Shown here in pieces: positions 53,101 to 61,145 of a stretch of DNA of 64,000 nucleotides (the stretch's first letter is position 1; each line of letters begins with the position of its first letter). The stretch covers positions 1 through 64,000 of the forward strand of contig JAPHSY010000030.1 of assembly GCA_026196495.1 (NCBI GenBank), in the 5' to 3' direction. Both the position numbers and the translations under genes were made by a program. The stretch comes from Magnetovibrio sp. GTDB lineage: Bacteria > Pseudomonadota > Alphaproteobacteria > Rhodospirillales > Magnetovibrionaceae. Under the pieces are notes generated by a model. The model saw nothing but the letters and a program-made list of their open reading frames with translations, was not told the DNA's origin and searched no databases.

Positions 53101-53366
53101 CCGCGTCCTTGTTGGGCGCGCCCCAACATGTTGTCCAGTCCCTCTAACCCCCGCAGAACTTCTTCTTGGCGGTTGACAATTTCACGCTCAACCTCGGCAG
53201 GGGCGGCACCGGGCCAATTGGTGCTGACACTCAATACAGGTTTATTGATATCGGGTGTGAGCTGAATGGGGATCATCTCCAACGCCAACAGACCAAACAT
53301 CACCACCATCATCACCGCAGCAATCACTGCGATGGGGCGATCAATGGATGTCTTGATTATATTCAT
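50178..53366 (-). CDS. RND multidrug efflux permease (HAE1/AcrB-like)
   Basis: 1062 aa, twelve membrane segments and two large periplasmic loops. It pumps drugs or lipophilic compounds out by proton exchange, working as a trimer. The relay region in TM4 reads GMVVDAAIVVLEN at about residue 408, with the first Asp but Ala in place of the second. This is usual for a subgroup of HAE permeases rather than evidence of loss. The N-terminal NIIKTSIDRPIAVIAAVMMV is typical. Translation overlaps the adaptor gene by ATGA at 53363-53366. No TolC-type outer-membrane gene is nearby, so it probably borrows one. Confidence 0.9.
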   Translation of the reverse strand: MNIIKTSIDRPIAVIAAVMMVVMFGLLALEMIPIQLTPDINKPVLSVSTNWPGAAPAEVEREIVNRQEEVLRGLEGLDNMLGRAQQGRGRITLEFNVGQDMDKALLLVSNRLDRITGYPAEVDKPTLSTRGSEDTPIAWFTLKRLPGNDRDIHTYGDYVEDVIQDRLERVPGVAGMNIYGGMSKEMRVTIDPVQLANFGLTVPHVVDALRAAHSSATAGNVDEGKRRYVVRTEGELTTVEQVEAVVIRSIQDPTTGSVSRVTIKDLGIVTYAHKDPTAYIRRNGEQALALNVERETGANVIEIMDGIRKAVDELNAGPLPYAKLVLDQVYDETIYINSAIDLVQQNIWVGGTLAAIVLLLFLRSGPATIIISIAIPVSIIGAFVAMAAMGRSINVISLAGIAFAVGMVVDAAIVVLENIFRHRQEGLSARDAAYKGASQVWGAVLVSALTTVMVFAPILIMQLEAGQLFRDIAVAISVAVVLSLIVAVTVIPALSNRLLTEIPVHKKVGILHEIDVLAMRLTNFIVNFTRVIAHDRAKALIVVLSLLVLGGTATWAMAPEKEYLPTGNRNLVFGFIMPPPGYNLDTTTKTAEEIENAVRHLWASETGPESEPGGPPKIEDFFFVARPTSTIVGARAVEENRVAELIPILDEPVFKEPGTFGFIRQPSLFGRGIGGGRNIELNISGPDLQEVLDIALKATGLIDKVLPKDDGHHIRPKPGLELGAPEVRIIPDPLRLADNGITARDFSQTVDVFNDGLRVAEITVGGQRIDLTLAGPQSKITETQGIGSLPIVTANSTIVPVSSLADVIVTSGPTEIRHIERERTVTLQISPSKHIALEKAISLVREHVADKLRADGLPDGVRIRLAGTADKLSETWDAMTFDLLLAIVIVYLVMAVLFESFLYPFIIILSVPLATAGGMMGLWTVNQFTIQSLDMLTMLGFIILVGIVVNNAILIVHQTLYHRRHDDMSLEDAIVAATQNRIRPIFMSTLTSVFGMLPLVVFPGAGSELYRGLGSVVVGGLSLSAILTLFIIPPLLTLFGGFLDQPEVKAPKLKQLHDKSAT

Positions 53367-54514
53367 TGTGTGCTACCCACTTGTGCAGTTCCCGCATGGG
53401 CACCATTGTTGGGTCGAATGGCCTGCCCTGGGCGTAGACGTTCGTTGCCGCGCACAACAACAGTGTCGCCGGGTTCCAGACCACTAAGGACGACAAAACG
53501 TGTCCCAACGGCATCCCCCAATGTTACCGGGCGGATGTTGACTTTGCCATCTTGGGCAATGAACACCACACGCTTGCCGCCACGGTTGAGGATAGCGTCT
53601 TTGTGGACGCTGGTCACAACGCGCTTAGGCCCGGCAGGAATAAGTAAGTGTACTGTTTGATTTGCAGCGACTTGGTTTAATTGTGTGGAAGCATCAGGTG
53701 CAAAGCGAACGGTGCGTGTGCGGGTTAGCGGATTTTCATCCGGGACCACTGCGCGCACTGTTGCCATAAGATTGGTATCGCCATTGGTGGAAAAATTCAC
53801 CTGTGTATTGGGTAACAAGCCATGGGTGCGATGCGCCGGGACATCAGCTTCGATTTCCATTTGGCTGTCATCAACCAACGTCACAACAGATTCACCTACA
53901 TTGAGGTATGTACCGATTTCAGTGTGAATTGTTGAAACAACGCCGCTATAAGGCGCGATAATTTTCGCGTTGTTTAAATCAATGGCAGATAAGTTTAAAT
54001 CAGCTGTTGCGCGGTCCAATTCTGCTTGGGCGCGGGCGGCATCACTTTGAGCTTTGGCATATTCCTTTTGTGCATCTTCAAAGCGAGCTGCACTAAATGC
54101 CGCAGATTTTTTTAAATTCTCAAGACGTTTGAGTTCTTGTTTGCGCAGGCTGGTCTGAGTCTTGGCATTGGTAAGGCTGGCGCGTGCACTGGCGACTTGG
54201 GCGGCTTTTAGCTCGCGCGCCCAACTCAAACGGTTGGTGTTCAAAATGGCCATTTCATCGCCAGCTTGAACACGATCCCCAACACGGACGTGAAGTTGTT
54301 CCACAACACCTTGGCTGAGTACCGAAACCACACCGGAGCGCGCTGGCACCAAACGACCAATAACGGGGACCGTTTGAATGGTGCTTTCTTCTATCACGGT
54401 GTCGAGCCCAACCAGGGCTCCTTCATCATCATTCGCTGATACAGGGCTTGTTGCAGAAAGCGCCCAGCCCAATGTGGCAATCAACAGCATGTGATAAACA
54501 GCGTGCAGGTTCAT
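53363..54514 (-). CDS. RND efflux periplasmic adaptor (MFP/HlyD family)
   Basis: 383 aa from the ATG at 54514, with GGAG about 10 bases before; an upstream codon at 54541 is less likely. A signal peptide (to TSPVSAND) is followed by the barrel-sandwich and coiled-coil hairpin (ARELKAAQVASARASLTNAK through DLNNAKIIAPYSGVV), then a beta-barrel (VNFSTNGDTN) and membrane-proximal domain. It bridges the RND permease to an outer-membrane channel. It is cotranslated with the permease and is divergent from the HDAC-like gene across about 110 bp. Confidence 0.9.
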   Translation of the reverse strand: MNLHAVYHMLLIATLGWALSATSPVSANDDEGALVGLDTVIEESTIQTVPVIGRLVPARSGVVSVLSQGVVEQLHVRVGDRVQAGDEMAILNTNRLSWARELKAAQVASARASLTNAKTQTSLRKQELKRLENLKKSAAFSAARFEDAQKEYAKAQSDAARAQAELDRATADLNLSAIDLNNAKIIAPYSGVVSTIHTEIGTYLNVGESVVTLVDDSQMEIEADVPAHRTHGLLPNTQVNFSTNGDTNLMATVRAVVPDENPLTRTRTVRFAPDASTQLNQVAANQTVHLLIPAGPKRVVTSVHKDAILNRGGKRVVFIAQDGKVNIRPVTLGDAVGTRFVVLSGLEPGDTVVVRGNERLRPGQAIRPNNGAHAGTAQVGSTQ

Positions 54515-54623
54515 ATAGTAGTGTCTCCGAAATATTCGCAATCAAAATGCCTAAAATGAGTATATGTGGTTTGAATCAGATTTTAGCTTACACTTATCAC
54601 AACGATATGGGGAGAGTCTTGAT

Positions 54624-55550
54624 TTGAGTACGCTTTTCTACACACATCCGAGTTCGCTGGATCACGATACTGGCCCTGGCCACCCTGAACGGATTGACCG
54701 AGTGCATGCCGTTTCAAAAGCCCTGTCAGGTCCTGAATTTGATGCGTTGGAGCGTCGAGAAGCGCCGCGTGGCTCGGTTTGGGATATCAAACGGGTGCAC
54801 AGTGATGATTATATGCAGTCGGTTTTTGCCGCTGTGCCCGAAAGTGGCTTTGCCCAGTTGGATGCAGACACCGTGCTGTCTCCGGGATCAGGAGAAGCGG
54901 CTTTGTTTGCCGTCGGTGGGATATGTGCGGCGGTGGATTCGGTTCATGCGGGAGAAGCCAATAATGCGTTTTGCGCCCTGCGCCCCCCGGGACACCATGC
55001 CGAACATGACCGAGCCATGGGCTTTTGCCTGTTCAACAACGTCGCCATTGGGGCGTTTCATGCCTTGGAAAGTGATGGAATAGACCGTGTGGCGGTGGTG
55101 GATTTTGATGTTCACCACGGAAATGGAACCCAACAGGCTTTTTGGGACCATAAAAACCTATTTTTTGCCTCAATCCACCAATCGCCGTGTTATCCGGGCA
55201 CAGGGTCGGAACGTGAACGCGGTGCACATGGCAATATTGTCAATATGCCGTTGCCACCGGGAAGTGGAGGCGAAGAGTTACGTGATGCCTGGGGCTTCAT
55301 TCGTCCCGCATTAAGAGATTTTAGCCCTGACTTGGTGATGATTTCTGCCGGATTTGACGCTCACAGGGCTGATCCTTTGGCACAATTGGACTTTGTTGAG
55401 GCTGATTACACCTGGATTACGGATGAATTGTTGGCTATGGCGGCTGAAATGGCCCAAGGGCGGGTGGTTTCGACCTTAGAGGGCGGATATGATCATGGTG
55501 CATTGGGACGTTCTGTAGCGGCCCATGTGAGAGCCCTGATGGGTGCTTAA
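54624..55550 (+). CDS. Histone-deacetylase-superfamily hydrolase (AcuC/HDAC-like)
   Basis: 308 aa from a TTG at 54624, which has GGGGAGAG (54609-54616) 7 bases upstream; a further ATG at 54564 would add 20 unlike residues. The arginase-deacetylase fold carries the HH catalytic region RPPGHHAEHDRAMGFCLFN (in two parts RPPGHHAE and MGFCLFNNVAIGA), metal ligands in VDFDVHHGNGTQQA and MISAGFDAHRADPLAQLDF, and the C-terminal EGGYDHGALG. Bacterial relatives deacetylate acetylpolyamines, acetoin-linked substrates or proteins. The substrate is unknown. It stands between the RND operon and xseB. Confidence 0.85.
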   Translation: MSTLFYTHPSSLDHDTGPGHPERIDRVHAVSKALSGPEFDALERREAPRGSVWDIKRVHSDDYMQSVFAAVPESGFAQLDADTVLSPGSGEAALFAVGGICAAVDSVHAGEANNAFCALRPPGHHAEHDRAMGFCLFNNVAIGAFHALESDGIDRVAVVDFDVHHGNGTQQAFWDHKNLFFASIHQSPCYPGTGSERERGAHGNIVNMPLPPGSGGEELRDAWGFIRPALRDFSPDLVMISAGFDAHRADPLAQLDFVEADYTWITDELLAMAAEMAQGRVVSTLEGGYDHGALGRSVAAHVRALMGA

Positions 55551-55619
55551 ACACTTGCGAGATAGGGGCTAGGGGCCTAGAGTCCGGCAAAAGAACGACC
55601 CCAACCGAAGGCAGTTATA

Positions 55620-55883
55620 ATGGCCGATACGTCAAAGACGACAGATATCCCAAAAGACATCCTAAAACTCAGCTTCGAAGACGCTCTGGCTGAGTTGGAA
55701 AACATCGTGCGCGACCTAGAAGACGGTCGTGGAGAGCTGGAAGGCTCTATCAAAGCTTTTGAGCGTGGTACGCTTTTGAAACGCCACTGCGAAACCAAGC
55801 TGAAAGAAGCGGAAGCACGGATTGAAAAAATCCTTCCCGGTTCCGATGGTGCCGTAGGCGTAGAAGCGGCGGAGTTTGATTGA
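55620..55883 (+). CDS. xseB: Exodeoxyribonuclease VII small subunit
   Basis: 87 aa, normal size. It binds XseA, forming the nuclease that degrades single-stranded DNA. The family core LSFEDALAELENIVRDLEDG, then RGELEGSIKAFERGTLLKRH is intact. It is the first of xseB-ispA-dxs-tlyA, an operon order common across proteobacteria. The ispA start overlaps or touches its stop. xseA is not in this window. Confidence 0.92.
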   Translation: MADTSKTTDIPKDILKLSFEDALAELENIVRDLEDGRGELEGSIKAFERGTLLKRHCETKLKEAEARIEKILPGSDGAVGVEAAEFD

Positions 55884-55884
55884 G

Positions 55885-56790
55885 TTGGTTTATCAGTACA
55901 ACGAAACAGCCTTCAAAACGCGCTTAGACCAAGAAGCGGAGTTCACAACCCGCGCCATGGGGACGTTGTTGCCTGTTGACGAAGGTCCCGAAGGACGTTT
56001 GATGGATGCGGTGCGCTATTCGGCCCTAATGGGGGGTAAGCGTGTGCGTCCATATTTGACGCTGAACACGGCGGCTTTGTTTAATGTAGACCCGAAATGC
56101 GCCTTGCGTGTTGCTGCTGCCATCGAAATGGTGCACTGCTATTCGCTGGTCCATGATGACCTGCCGGCTATGGATGATGATGATCTACGCCGTGGTCAAC
56201 CCACCTGTCACATCAAGTATGATGAAGCTACGGCCATCTTGGCTGGTGATGCTTTGCTGACGCGGGCGTTTGAAGTCTTGTCTGAAGACGGCACCCACCA
56301 AGATGCCAACGTACGCATTGAATTGGTGAAAGAATTGTCCAAGGCTGCTGGCCCCTTCGGCATGGTTGGTGGGCAGATGTTGGACCTGATCGCCCATGAA
56401 CACGATTTGGATATGAGTGAAGTCGCACGCTTGCAACGGATGAAAACCGGCGCGTTGATTAACATTGCCTGCGTCAGCGGTGCGATTTTAGGCAAGGCCC
56501 AGGATAGTTCACTGCACAAACTTCACGGTTATGCCCATGATCTCGGCCTTGCGTTTCAAATTGTTGATGATTTGCTGGATGTTACGGGTGACGAAGAAGA
56601 TGTCGGCAAGCGCATTGGTAAGGATGAGGAGCAAGGCAAAGCCACGTTTGTGTCGTTGATGGGGGTTGATCATGCCCGTGATCAAGCCCAGTTGCTGCGT
56701 GATCAAGCCATTGAACAATTGGAAGTTTTCGGTGAAAAAGCCGACCCGCTGAGAGATATGGCGCATTTTGTGGTAAATCGCGTATCTTAA
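55885..56790 (+). CDS. ispA: Polyprenyl diphosphate synthase (FPP synthase, IspA-like)
   Basis: 301 aa from a TTG at 55885, which is 10 bases after GGAG; a TTG at 55876 inside xseB is the other choice. It condenses IPP and DMAPP to farnesyl diphosphate. The first aspartate motif is HDDLPAMDDDDLRRGQPTCH, with the DDxxxxD spacing of bacterial FPP synthases, and the second is FQIVDDLLDVTGDEEDVGK. The start is uncertain by three codons. It supplies C15 for ubiquinone, undecaprenyl or carotenoid synthesis and is followed by dxs, which feeds the same MEP pathway. Confidence 0.92.
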   Translation: MVYQYNETAFKTRLDQEAEFTTRAMGTLLPVDEGPEGRLMDAVRYSALMGGKRVRPYLTLNTAALFNVDPKCALRVAAAIEMVHCYSLVHDDLPAMDDDDLRRGQPTCHIKYDEATAILAGDALLTRAFEVLSEDGTHQDANVRIELVKELSKAAGPFGMVGGQMLDLIAHEHDLDMSEVARLQRMKTGALINIACVSGAILGKAQDSSLHKLHGYAHDLGLAFQIVDDLLDVTGDEEDVGKRIGKDEEQGKATFVSLMGVDHARDQAQLLRDQAIEQLEVFGEKADPLRDMAHFVVNRVS

Positions 56791-56836
56791 TGCATGAGAA
56801 TTGAGTAAAACGCCCGGTAACGGTGCAAGGAAGACC

Positions 56837-58777
56837 ATGTCCACAAACAATACCATCAACCGGGAAGAGACCCCGCTGCTGGATCAAGTCAAGACCCCAG
56901 CAGACACACGAGAATTGAGCGCTGAAGACCTTAAAACTTTGGCTGATGAACTGCGCGCGGATACGGTTCGCAATGTCTCGATCACGGGTGGACATTTGGG
57001 CTCTAGCCTTGGTGTGGTGGAATTGACGGTGGCGCTTCATCATGTTTTCAACACGCCCGATGACCGCATCCTTTTTGATGTGGGGCATCAATGCTATCCA
57101 CATAAAATTCTGACGGGACGCCGAGATAAGATGCCGACCTTGCGTCAAGGTGGCGGTATATCCGGCTTCACCAATCGTTCCGAAAGTGAATATGACCCGT
57201 TTGGTGCGGGGCATAGCTCTACGTCTATTTCGGCTGGTTTGGGAATGGCGGTTGCCCGTGACCTTGAAGGTGGCAACAACAACGTGATTGCTGTTATCGG
57301 CGATGGTGCCATGAGTGCGGGTATGGTGTTTGAAGCCATGAACCACGCGGGTTCACAGCATTCGCGCATGATTATCATTTTGAATGACAATGATATGTCT
57401 ATTGCCGCGCCAGTTGGTGGTATGAGCGCCTATCTGTCGCGCTTGACCACATCTAAGACTTATCGAACGGCGCGTGACTTCGCCAAGCAGTTATCTAAAA
57501 AGCTGCCAAAGATGTTGGAAGACACCGCGCGTCGTGCCGAAGAATATGCCCGGACCTTGGTGACGGGCGGCACGATGTTTGAAGAAATGGGCATCTATTA
57601 TGTTGGCCCCATCGATGGTCACAACTTGGATCACCTGCTTCCGGTTTTGAAAAATATCCGCGACGACGAAGGCAAAGGGCCGGTGTTGTTGCATGTCAAA
57701 ACCCAAAAGGGCTATGGCTACGAACCTGCGGAACAAGCCGCCGACAAATACCACGGTGTCAGCCGTTTTGATGTGGTGACCGGCAAACAGGTCAAAGCCA
57801 AATCCAATGCTCCGAGCTATACCAAAGTCTTTTCCGAAGAGCTTCTGCGCGTCGGTGAAGCGGATGATAAGGTCTGTGCTATTACCGCAGCGATGCCTAC
57901 TGGAACAGGCTTGGATACTTTTGCCAAGGCCTATCCAGATCGCTTTTTCGATGTCGGTATTGCCGAACAGCACGCGGTGACCTTTGCCGCAGGTTTAGCG
58001 ACGGAAGGTTACAAGCCGTTTGTGGCGATTTATTCGACTTTCATGCAGCGTGCTTATGATCAACTGATCCACGATGTGGCATTACAGGGCTTGCCTGTGC
58101 GTTTTGTCTTGGACCGGGCTGGTTTGGTTGGTGCCGATGGTGCCACACACCACGGTGCATTTGATCTGTCGTACCTCAACTGTGTGCCGGGCTTGGTTGT
58201 CATGGCCCCTGCGGATGAGGCGGAACTCAAGCATATGACCGCAACGGCAGCGGCCATTGACAATGCCCCCAGCGTGATCCGTTATCCGCGTGGTGAAGGC
58301 GTTGGCGTTGAATTGCCTGCTGAAGGCGATGTATTGGAAATCGGTAAAGGCCGAATTGTGCAACAGGGGTCAACCGTTGCCTTGTTGTCTATCGGTACGC
58401 GTCTAGCCGCTTGCCAAGAAGCTGCTGAAATGATGAAACAACGTGGTCTTAACATCACCGTTGCCGATGCGCGGTTCTTGAAGCCCCTGGATGAAGACTT
58501 GGTGCGACAATTGGCCACCAGCCATGATGTGCTGATCACCGTGGAAGAAGGCAGCCAGGGTGGCTTTGGCGCTGCGGTGCTGCAATTCTTGGCAACTGAA
58601 GGTTTAATGGATGGTGCGCTAAAAGTACGAACCTTGGACCTGCCCGATGAATACATCGAACATGACAGCCAAGATGCGCAATTGGCTCAAGCAGGCCTCA
58701 CATCCAATGATATTGTCACCACCGCGATGGTGGCTTTGGGCGCTGATGATACAGCCGATCAATCCGAACAGGCTTAA
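56837..58777 (+). CDS. dxs: 1-deoxy-D-xylulose-5-phosphate synthase
   Basis: 646 aa from the ATG at 56837 (AAGGAAGA upstream). Entry enzyme of the MEP isoprenoid pathway: pyruvate plus glyceraldehyde-3-phosphate to DXP with thiamine diphosphate. Conserved blocks are [16 protein letters not shown], the TPP-binding [18 protein letters not shown], the catalytic-Glu block [19 protein letters not shown] and [16 protein letters not shown]. The N-terminus [18 protein letters not shown] is typical. The gene lies 46 bp after ispA and 6 bp before tlyA. Confidence 0.96.
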   Translation: MSTNNTINREETPLLDQVKTPADTRELSAEDLKTLADELRADTVRNVSITGGHLGSSLGVVELTVALHHVFNTPDDRILFDVGHQCYPHKILTGRRDKMPTLRQGGGISGFTNRSESEYDPFGAGHSSTSISAGLGMAVARDLEGGNNNVIAVIGDGAMSAGMVFEAMNHAGSQHSRMIIILNDNDMSIAAPVGGMSAYLSRLTTSKTYRTARDFAKQLSKKLPKMLEDTARRAEEYARTLVTGGTMFEEMGIYYVGPIDGHNLDHLLPVLKNIRDDEGKGPVLLHVKTQKGYGYEPAEQAADKYHGVSRFDVVTGKQVKAKSNAPSYTKVFSEELLRVGEADDKVCAITAAMPTGTGLDTFAKAYPDRFFDVGIAEQHAVTFAAGLATEGYKPFVAIYSTFMQRAYDQLIHDVALQGLPVRFVLDRAGLVGADGATHHGAFDLSYLNCVPGLVVMAPADEAELKHMTATAAAIDNAPSVIRYPRGEGVGVELPAEGDVLEIGKGRIVQQGSTVALLSIGTRLAACQEAAEMMKQRGLNITVADARFLKPLDEDLVRQLATSHDVLITVEEGSQGGFGAAVLQFLATEGLMDGALKVRTLDLPDEYIEHDSQDAQLAQAGLTSNDIVTTAMVALGADDTADQSEQA

Positions 58778-58783
58778 CGTTCC

Positions 58784-59530
58784 ATGAGCAAGCCGGGAAA
58801 ACTTCGTCTCGACCAACTGCTGGTCGAGCGTGGCTTGGTGGAGACACGATCACGGGGCCAGGCCATGATCATGGCGGGCAATGTTTATTCCGATACCAAA
58901 CGCATGGACAAAGCGGGCCAACAGGTCAAACCCGATATCCCCATAGAAATCAAAGGTCAAGACCACCCGTGGGTGTCACGTGGTGGGCTTAAGCTGGAAA
59001 AAGGTCTAAAGCATTTTGATATCAACGTGACGGGTAAGACCTGCATCGATGTCGGTTCATCCACAGGTGGCTTCACCGATGTGTTGCTGACCAATGGTGC
59101 AGCGAAAGTTTTTGCCGTCGATGTAGGCCAAGGCCAGTTGGCGTGGAAACTACGCAGTGACGAGCGCGTGGTGGTGATGGAAAAAACCAATGCCCGTCAC
59201 CTCACAGCCGAAGACATTCCCGACCCCGTCAACATGGTGGTCTGCGATGCATCCTTTATCGGTTTGGAAACGGTCTTACCTGCGGTACTCAGTTTAGTAG
59301 AGCCGGGAGGTCGCGTGATTGCATTGATCAAGCCTCAGTTCGAAGTCGGCAAAGGCCGTGTCGGCAAAGGCGGTGTGGTGCGAGACCCGGAACTTCATAA
59401 AGAAGTTTGTGAGCGTATCGAAGCTTGGCTCGGCAACCTCGATGGTTGGACCGTCCAAGGCATCACCGAAAGCCCCATCAAAGGGCCAGAGGGGAATGTT
59501 GAGTTTTTGATTTGTGGTGAGAAAACCTAG
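58784..59530 (+). CDS. tlyA: TlyA-family rRNA 2'-O-methyltransferase
   Basis: 248 aa. An N-terminal S4 RNA-binding domain (RLDQLLVERGLVETRSRGQA, then MIMAGNVYSD) is joined to an FtsJ-type Rossmann methyltransferase: CIDVGSSTGGFTDVLLTNGA, VVCDASFIGLETVLPAVLSL and LIKPQFEVGKGRVGKGGVV. TlyA proteins methylate 2'-OH groups of 16S/23S rRNA cytidines, and some have been called haemolysin A. It ends the xseB-ispA-dxs-tlyA operon; its ATG is 6 bp after dxs. Confidence 0.93.
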   Translation: MSKPGKLRLDQLLVERGLVETRSRGQAMIMAGNVYSDTKRMDKAGQQVKPDIPIEIKGQDHPWVSRGGLKLEKGLKHFDINVTGKTCIDVGSSTGGFTDVLLTNGAAKVFAVDVGQGQLAWKLRSDERVVVMEKTNARHLTAEDIPDPVNMVVCDASFIGLETVLPAVLSLVEPGGRVIALIKPQFEVGKGRVGKGGVVRDPELHKEVCERIEAWLGNLDGWTVQGITESPIKGPEGNVEFLICGEKT

Positions 59531-59645
59531 AAAAGCTTTGAGCCACCCCTAACATCCGAAGGCATGCGCGAGGGGGGTGCGCTGGATGTCTGGGGCAGCT
59601 CAAATGGCGGGCCTGTAATTCAGTGTTCTGATTACGCGACCAAAC

Positions 59646-59996
59646 TTAATCTTCTTCCGTTTCCAGACCCGTTTCTTTCCAAGCGGTGAGACCGCCTGTC
59701 ATGTGGTGTGTTTCGCGCACGCCTGCTTTCATCAGTTGCTTTGCGGCAGCCGCGGAACGTTTACCAACGGCACACATCAAGATCACGCGTGTATCTGGCA
59801 AGTACGGGAAGCGATCGGCATCGAAAAAGCTCAGCGGCATTAAAAATGCGCCGGGGATGCGTTCGTTTTCGTATTCGCTGACTTCACGGACATCAACCAA
59901 TATGGCTGTGCCAGCTTGCAATTGAGCTTGCACGTCGCTGGGGGAGTGTTCCACCAGTTCGGCCGCATCTTCAATTCGCAACACTTGTGAGGACAT
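59646..59996 (-). CDS. Single-domain rhodanese
   Basis: 116 aa from the ATG at 59996; an ATG at 60065 is possible but would take the leader palindrome into the coding region. The single rhodanese domain has the family start VDVREVSEYENERIPGAFLM, and the active-site loop CAVGKRSAAAAKQLMKAGV, with the catalytic cysteine and the CxxGxRS pattern. It should carry or transfer persulfide sulfur. The rest, MTGGLTAWKETGLE, is the usual final helix. A perfect 18-bp palindrome and a plausible promoter lie upstream. Confidence 0.88.
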   Translation of the reverse strand: MSSQVLRIEDAAELVEHSPSDVQAQLQAGTAILVDVREVSEYENERIPGAFLMPLSFFDADRFPYLPDTRVILMCAVGKRSAAAAKQLMKAGVRETHHMTGGLTAWKETGLETEED

Positions 59997-60018
59997 GATG
60001 TGGGTTCCATTTTGTTCT

Positions 60019-60036
60019 GAATTCAAATTTGAATTC
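60019..60036. promoter_or_regulatory. Perfect 18-bp palindrome in the rhodanese leader
   Basis: GAATTC, AAATTT and GAATTC together are self-complementary over 18 bp. It lies 23 bp upstream of the preferred rhodanese start codon (59996) and within the 5' leader. It could be an operator for a repressor, possibly redox- or sulfide-responsive, but no regulator is shown to bind it. Confidence 0.55.
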
Positions 60037-60099
60037 GGGGGAGTAAAGTTTTCAGTGTCCGGCATTTGATTGTTTTATCTGCCATTCGTTGTTGGGGTT

Positions 60100-60137
60100 A
60101 AAGTATATACTCCACAAAAGAATGTCAATACATGACA
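60100..60137 (-). promoter_or_regulatory. Candidate promoter of the rhodanese gene with overlapping inverted repeat
   Basis: On the minus strand TTGACA (60128-60123) is followed after 17 bp by TACTTT (60105-60100), a reasonable sigma70-like pair. The inverted repeat TGTCA-ataca-TGACA (60123-60137) overlaps the -35, a place where a regulator could occlude it. This places the promoter about 105 bp upstream of the preferred start. Confidence 0.5.
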
Positions 60138-60349
60138 ATAAACAAATAAATAGTGTGTATTAAGTAGGTATATTCATATATATCAATTGGTTAAGTGTGT
60201 TTAAGTGCCTGTTTTGGGATGTTTAAGATAAAAAAATATATGCAAAATTAACCCTGTAAAGGGGTTCTGTCATGGTGCTTGTGTACAATTATTTGGGAAA
60301 TAGAGGGGGAATCCAGTCTGACCGATATGACGGAATTTGGATCCTTTAT

Positions 60350-61141
60350 TCAGCGTTGCAGGAAATTCTTGAGCTCTGATATTTCCGTGCGGAGTTCGGA
60401 TATTTCTTGTCTCAATGCGTTGGTATCTTGATCAAGGTGTTCTTCAATTTCCGCTGCCTCGGCTAGATGTTGGCCTTGCATGGCGTCAACAATAACACCG
60501 ATGAACAAGTTGATAACCGCAAAGCTGGTGATGAGAATGAACGGCACGAAAAATATCCAGGCTTCGGGATGAACTTCCATCACCGGACGCACAATGCCCA
60601 TGGACCAGCTTTCCAAGGTCATGATTTGGAACAGGGTGTACATAGATGCACCGATGGAGCCGAACCATTCAGCGAACGTTGCGCCATAAAGCTTTGTGCT
60701 GAGCACGGCAGCGACGTAGAAGATCAAGGCGATCAGGCCAACGATGGACAGCATGCCCGGGATGGCCGAAATCAGCGCCTGAATAACTTTACGCATTTGC
60801 GGCACCATGGACATCAAACGCAGCGCACGCAAGATCCTGAGCGAGCGCAGCACCGACAACGCCCCACTGGCGGGCATCAGGGCGATGGTGACGATAACGA
60901 AGTCAAAAATATTCCAGCCGCTTTTGAAAAAACCAAGGCCACGTCCGTAGAGCTTCAACACAATTTCGACCACAAAGATCGACAGCGCCAGCTTGTCTAA
61001 GGTGACCAAAAGGCCGCCCATGCGGTCCATGAGTGTTGGCGACGTCTCCATGCCCAACGTGATGGCGTTCAACACAATCACGACGATGATGAAGTTTTGA
61101 ATGCGAGGACTTTCAATCCAATCACGAATTTGGGTACGCAT
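60350..61141 (-). CDS. Voltage-gated sodium channel, BacNav (NaChBac) type
   Basis: 263 aa, six membrane segments plus pore loop, one subunit of a homotetramer. The selectivity filter is TLESWS at residues 175-180, identical to that of BacNav sodium channels. The S4 sensor carries R99, R102, R105 and R108 at every third position (LRSLRILRALRLMS), and the S2-S3 region has the usual Glu/Asp counter-charges (ALSIFVVEIVLKLY, NIFDFVIVTIA). The C-terminal coiled coil is about 230-263 (EISELRTEISELKNFL). Such channels occur in marine and alkaliphilic bacteria. It sits between the rhodanese and aroC genes with no obvious partner. Confidence 0.92.
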   Translation of the reverse strand: MRTQIRDWIESPRIQNFIIVVIVLNAITLGMETSPTLMDRMGGLLVTLDKLALSIFVVEIVLKLYGRGLGFFKSGWNIFDFVIVTIALMPASGALSVLRSLRILRALRLMSMVPQMRKVIQALISAIPGMLSIVGLIALIFYVAAVLSTKLYGATFAEWFGSIGASMYTLFQIMTLESWSMGIVRPVMEVHPEAWIFFVPFILITSFAVINLFIGVIVDAMQGQHLAEAAEIEEHLDQDTNALRQEISELRTEISELKNFLQR

Positions 61142-61145
61142 AAGA

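Larger units (their letters stand above)
59997..60349. other. AT-rich regulatory gap between rhodanese and sodium channel genes
   Basis: 353 bp without a supported gene. The left part holds the rhodanese leader, the GAATTCAAATTTGAATTC palindrome and a promoter candidate. The middle (60130-60240) is very AT-rich with several TGTTTAAG/GTTTAAG repeats. The right part is the end of the channel gene's transcript. I see no RNA gene or terminator for the channel gene. Confidence 0.5.

Noticed and set aside
50178-53366. Loss of function of the RND pump from Ala in the TM4 motif
   Set aside because: GMVVDAAIVVLEN, with one Asp, is usual in a subgroup of HAE permeases, so it is not evidence of a dead pump.
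60019-60036. The GAATTC-containing palindrome as a restriction-modification site
   Set aside because: Two EcoRI-type hexamers occur by symmetry, but no restriction or methylase gene is near. An operator role is more economical.
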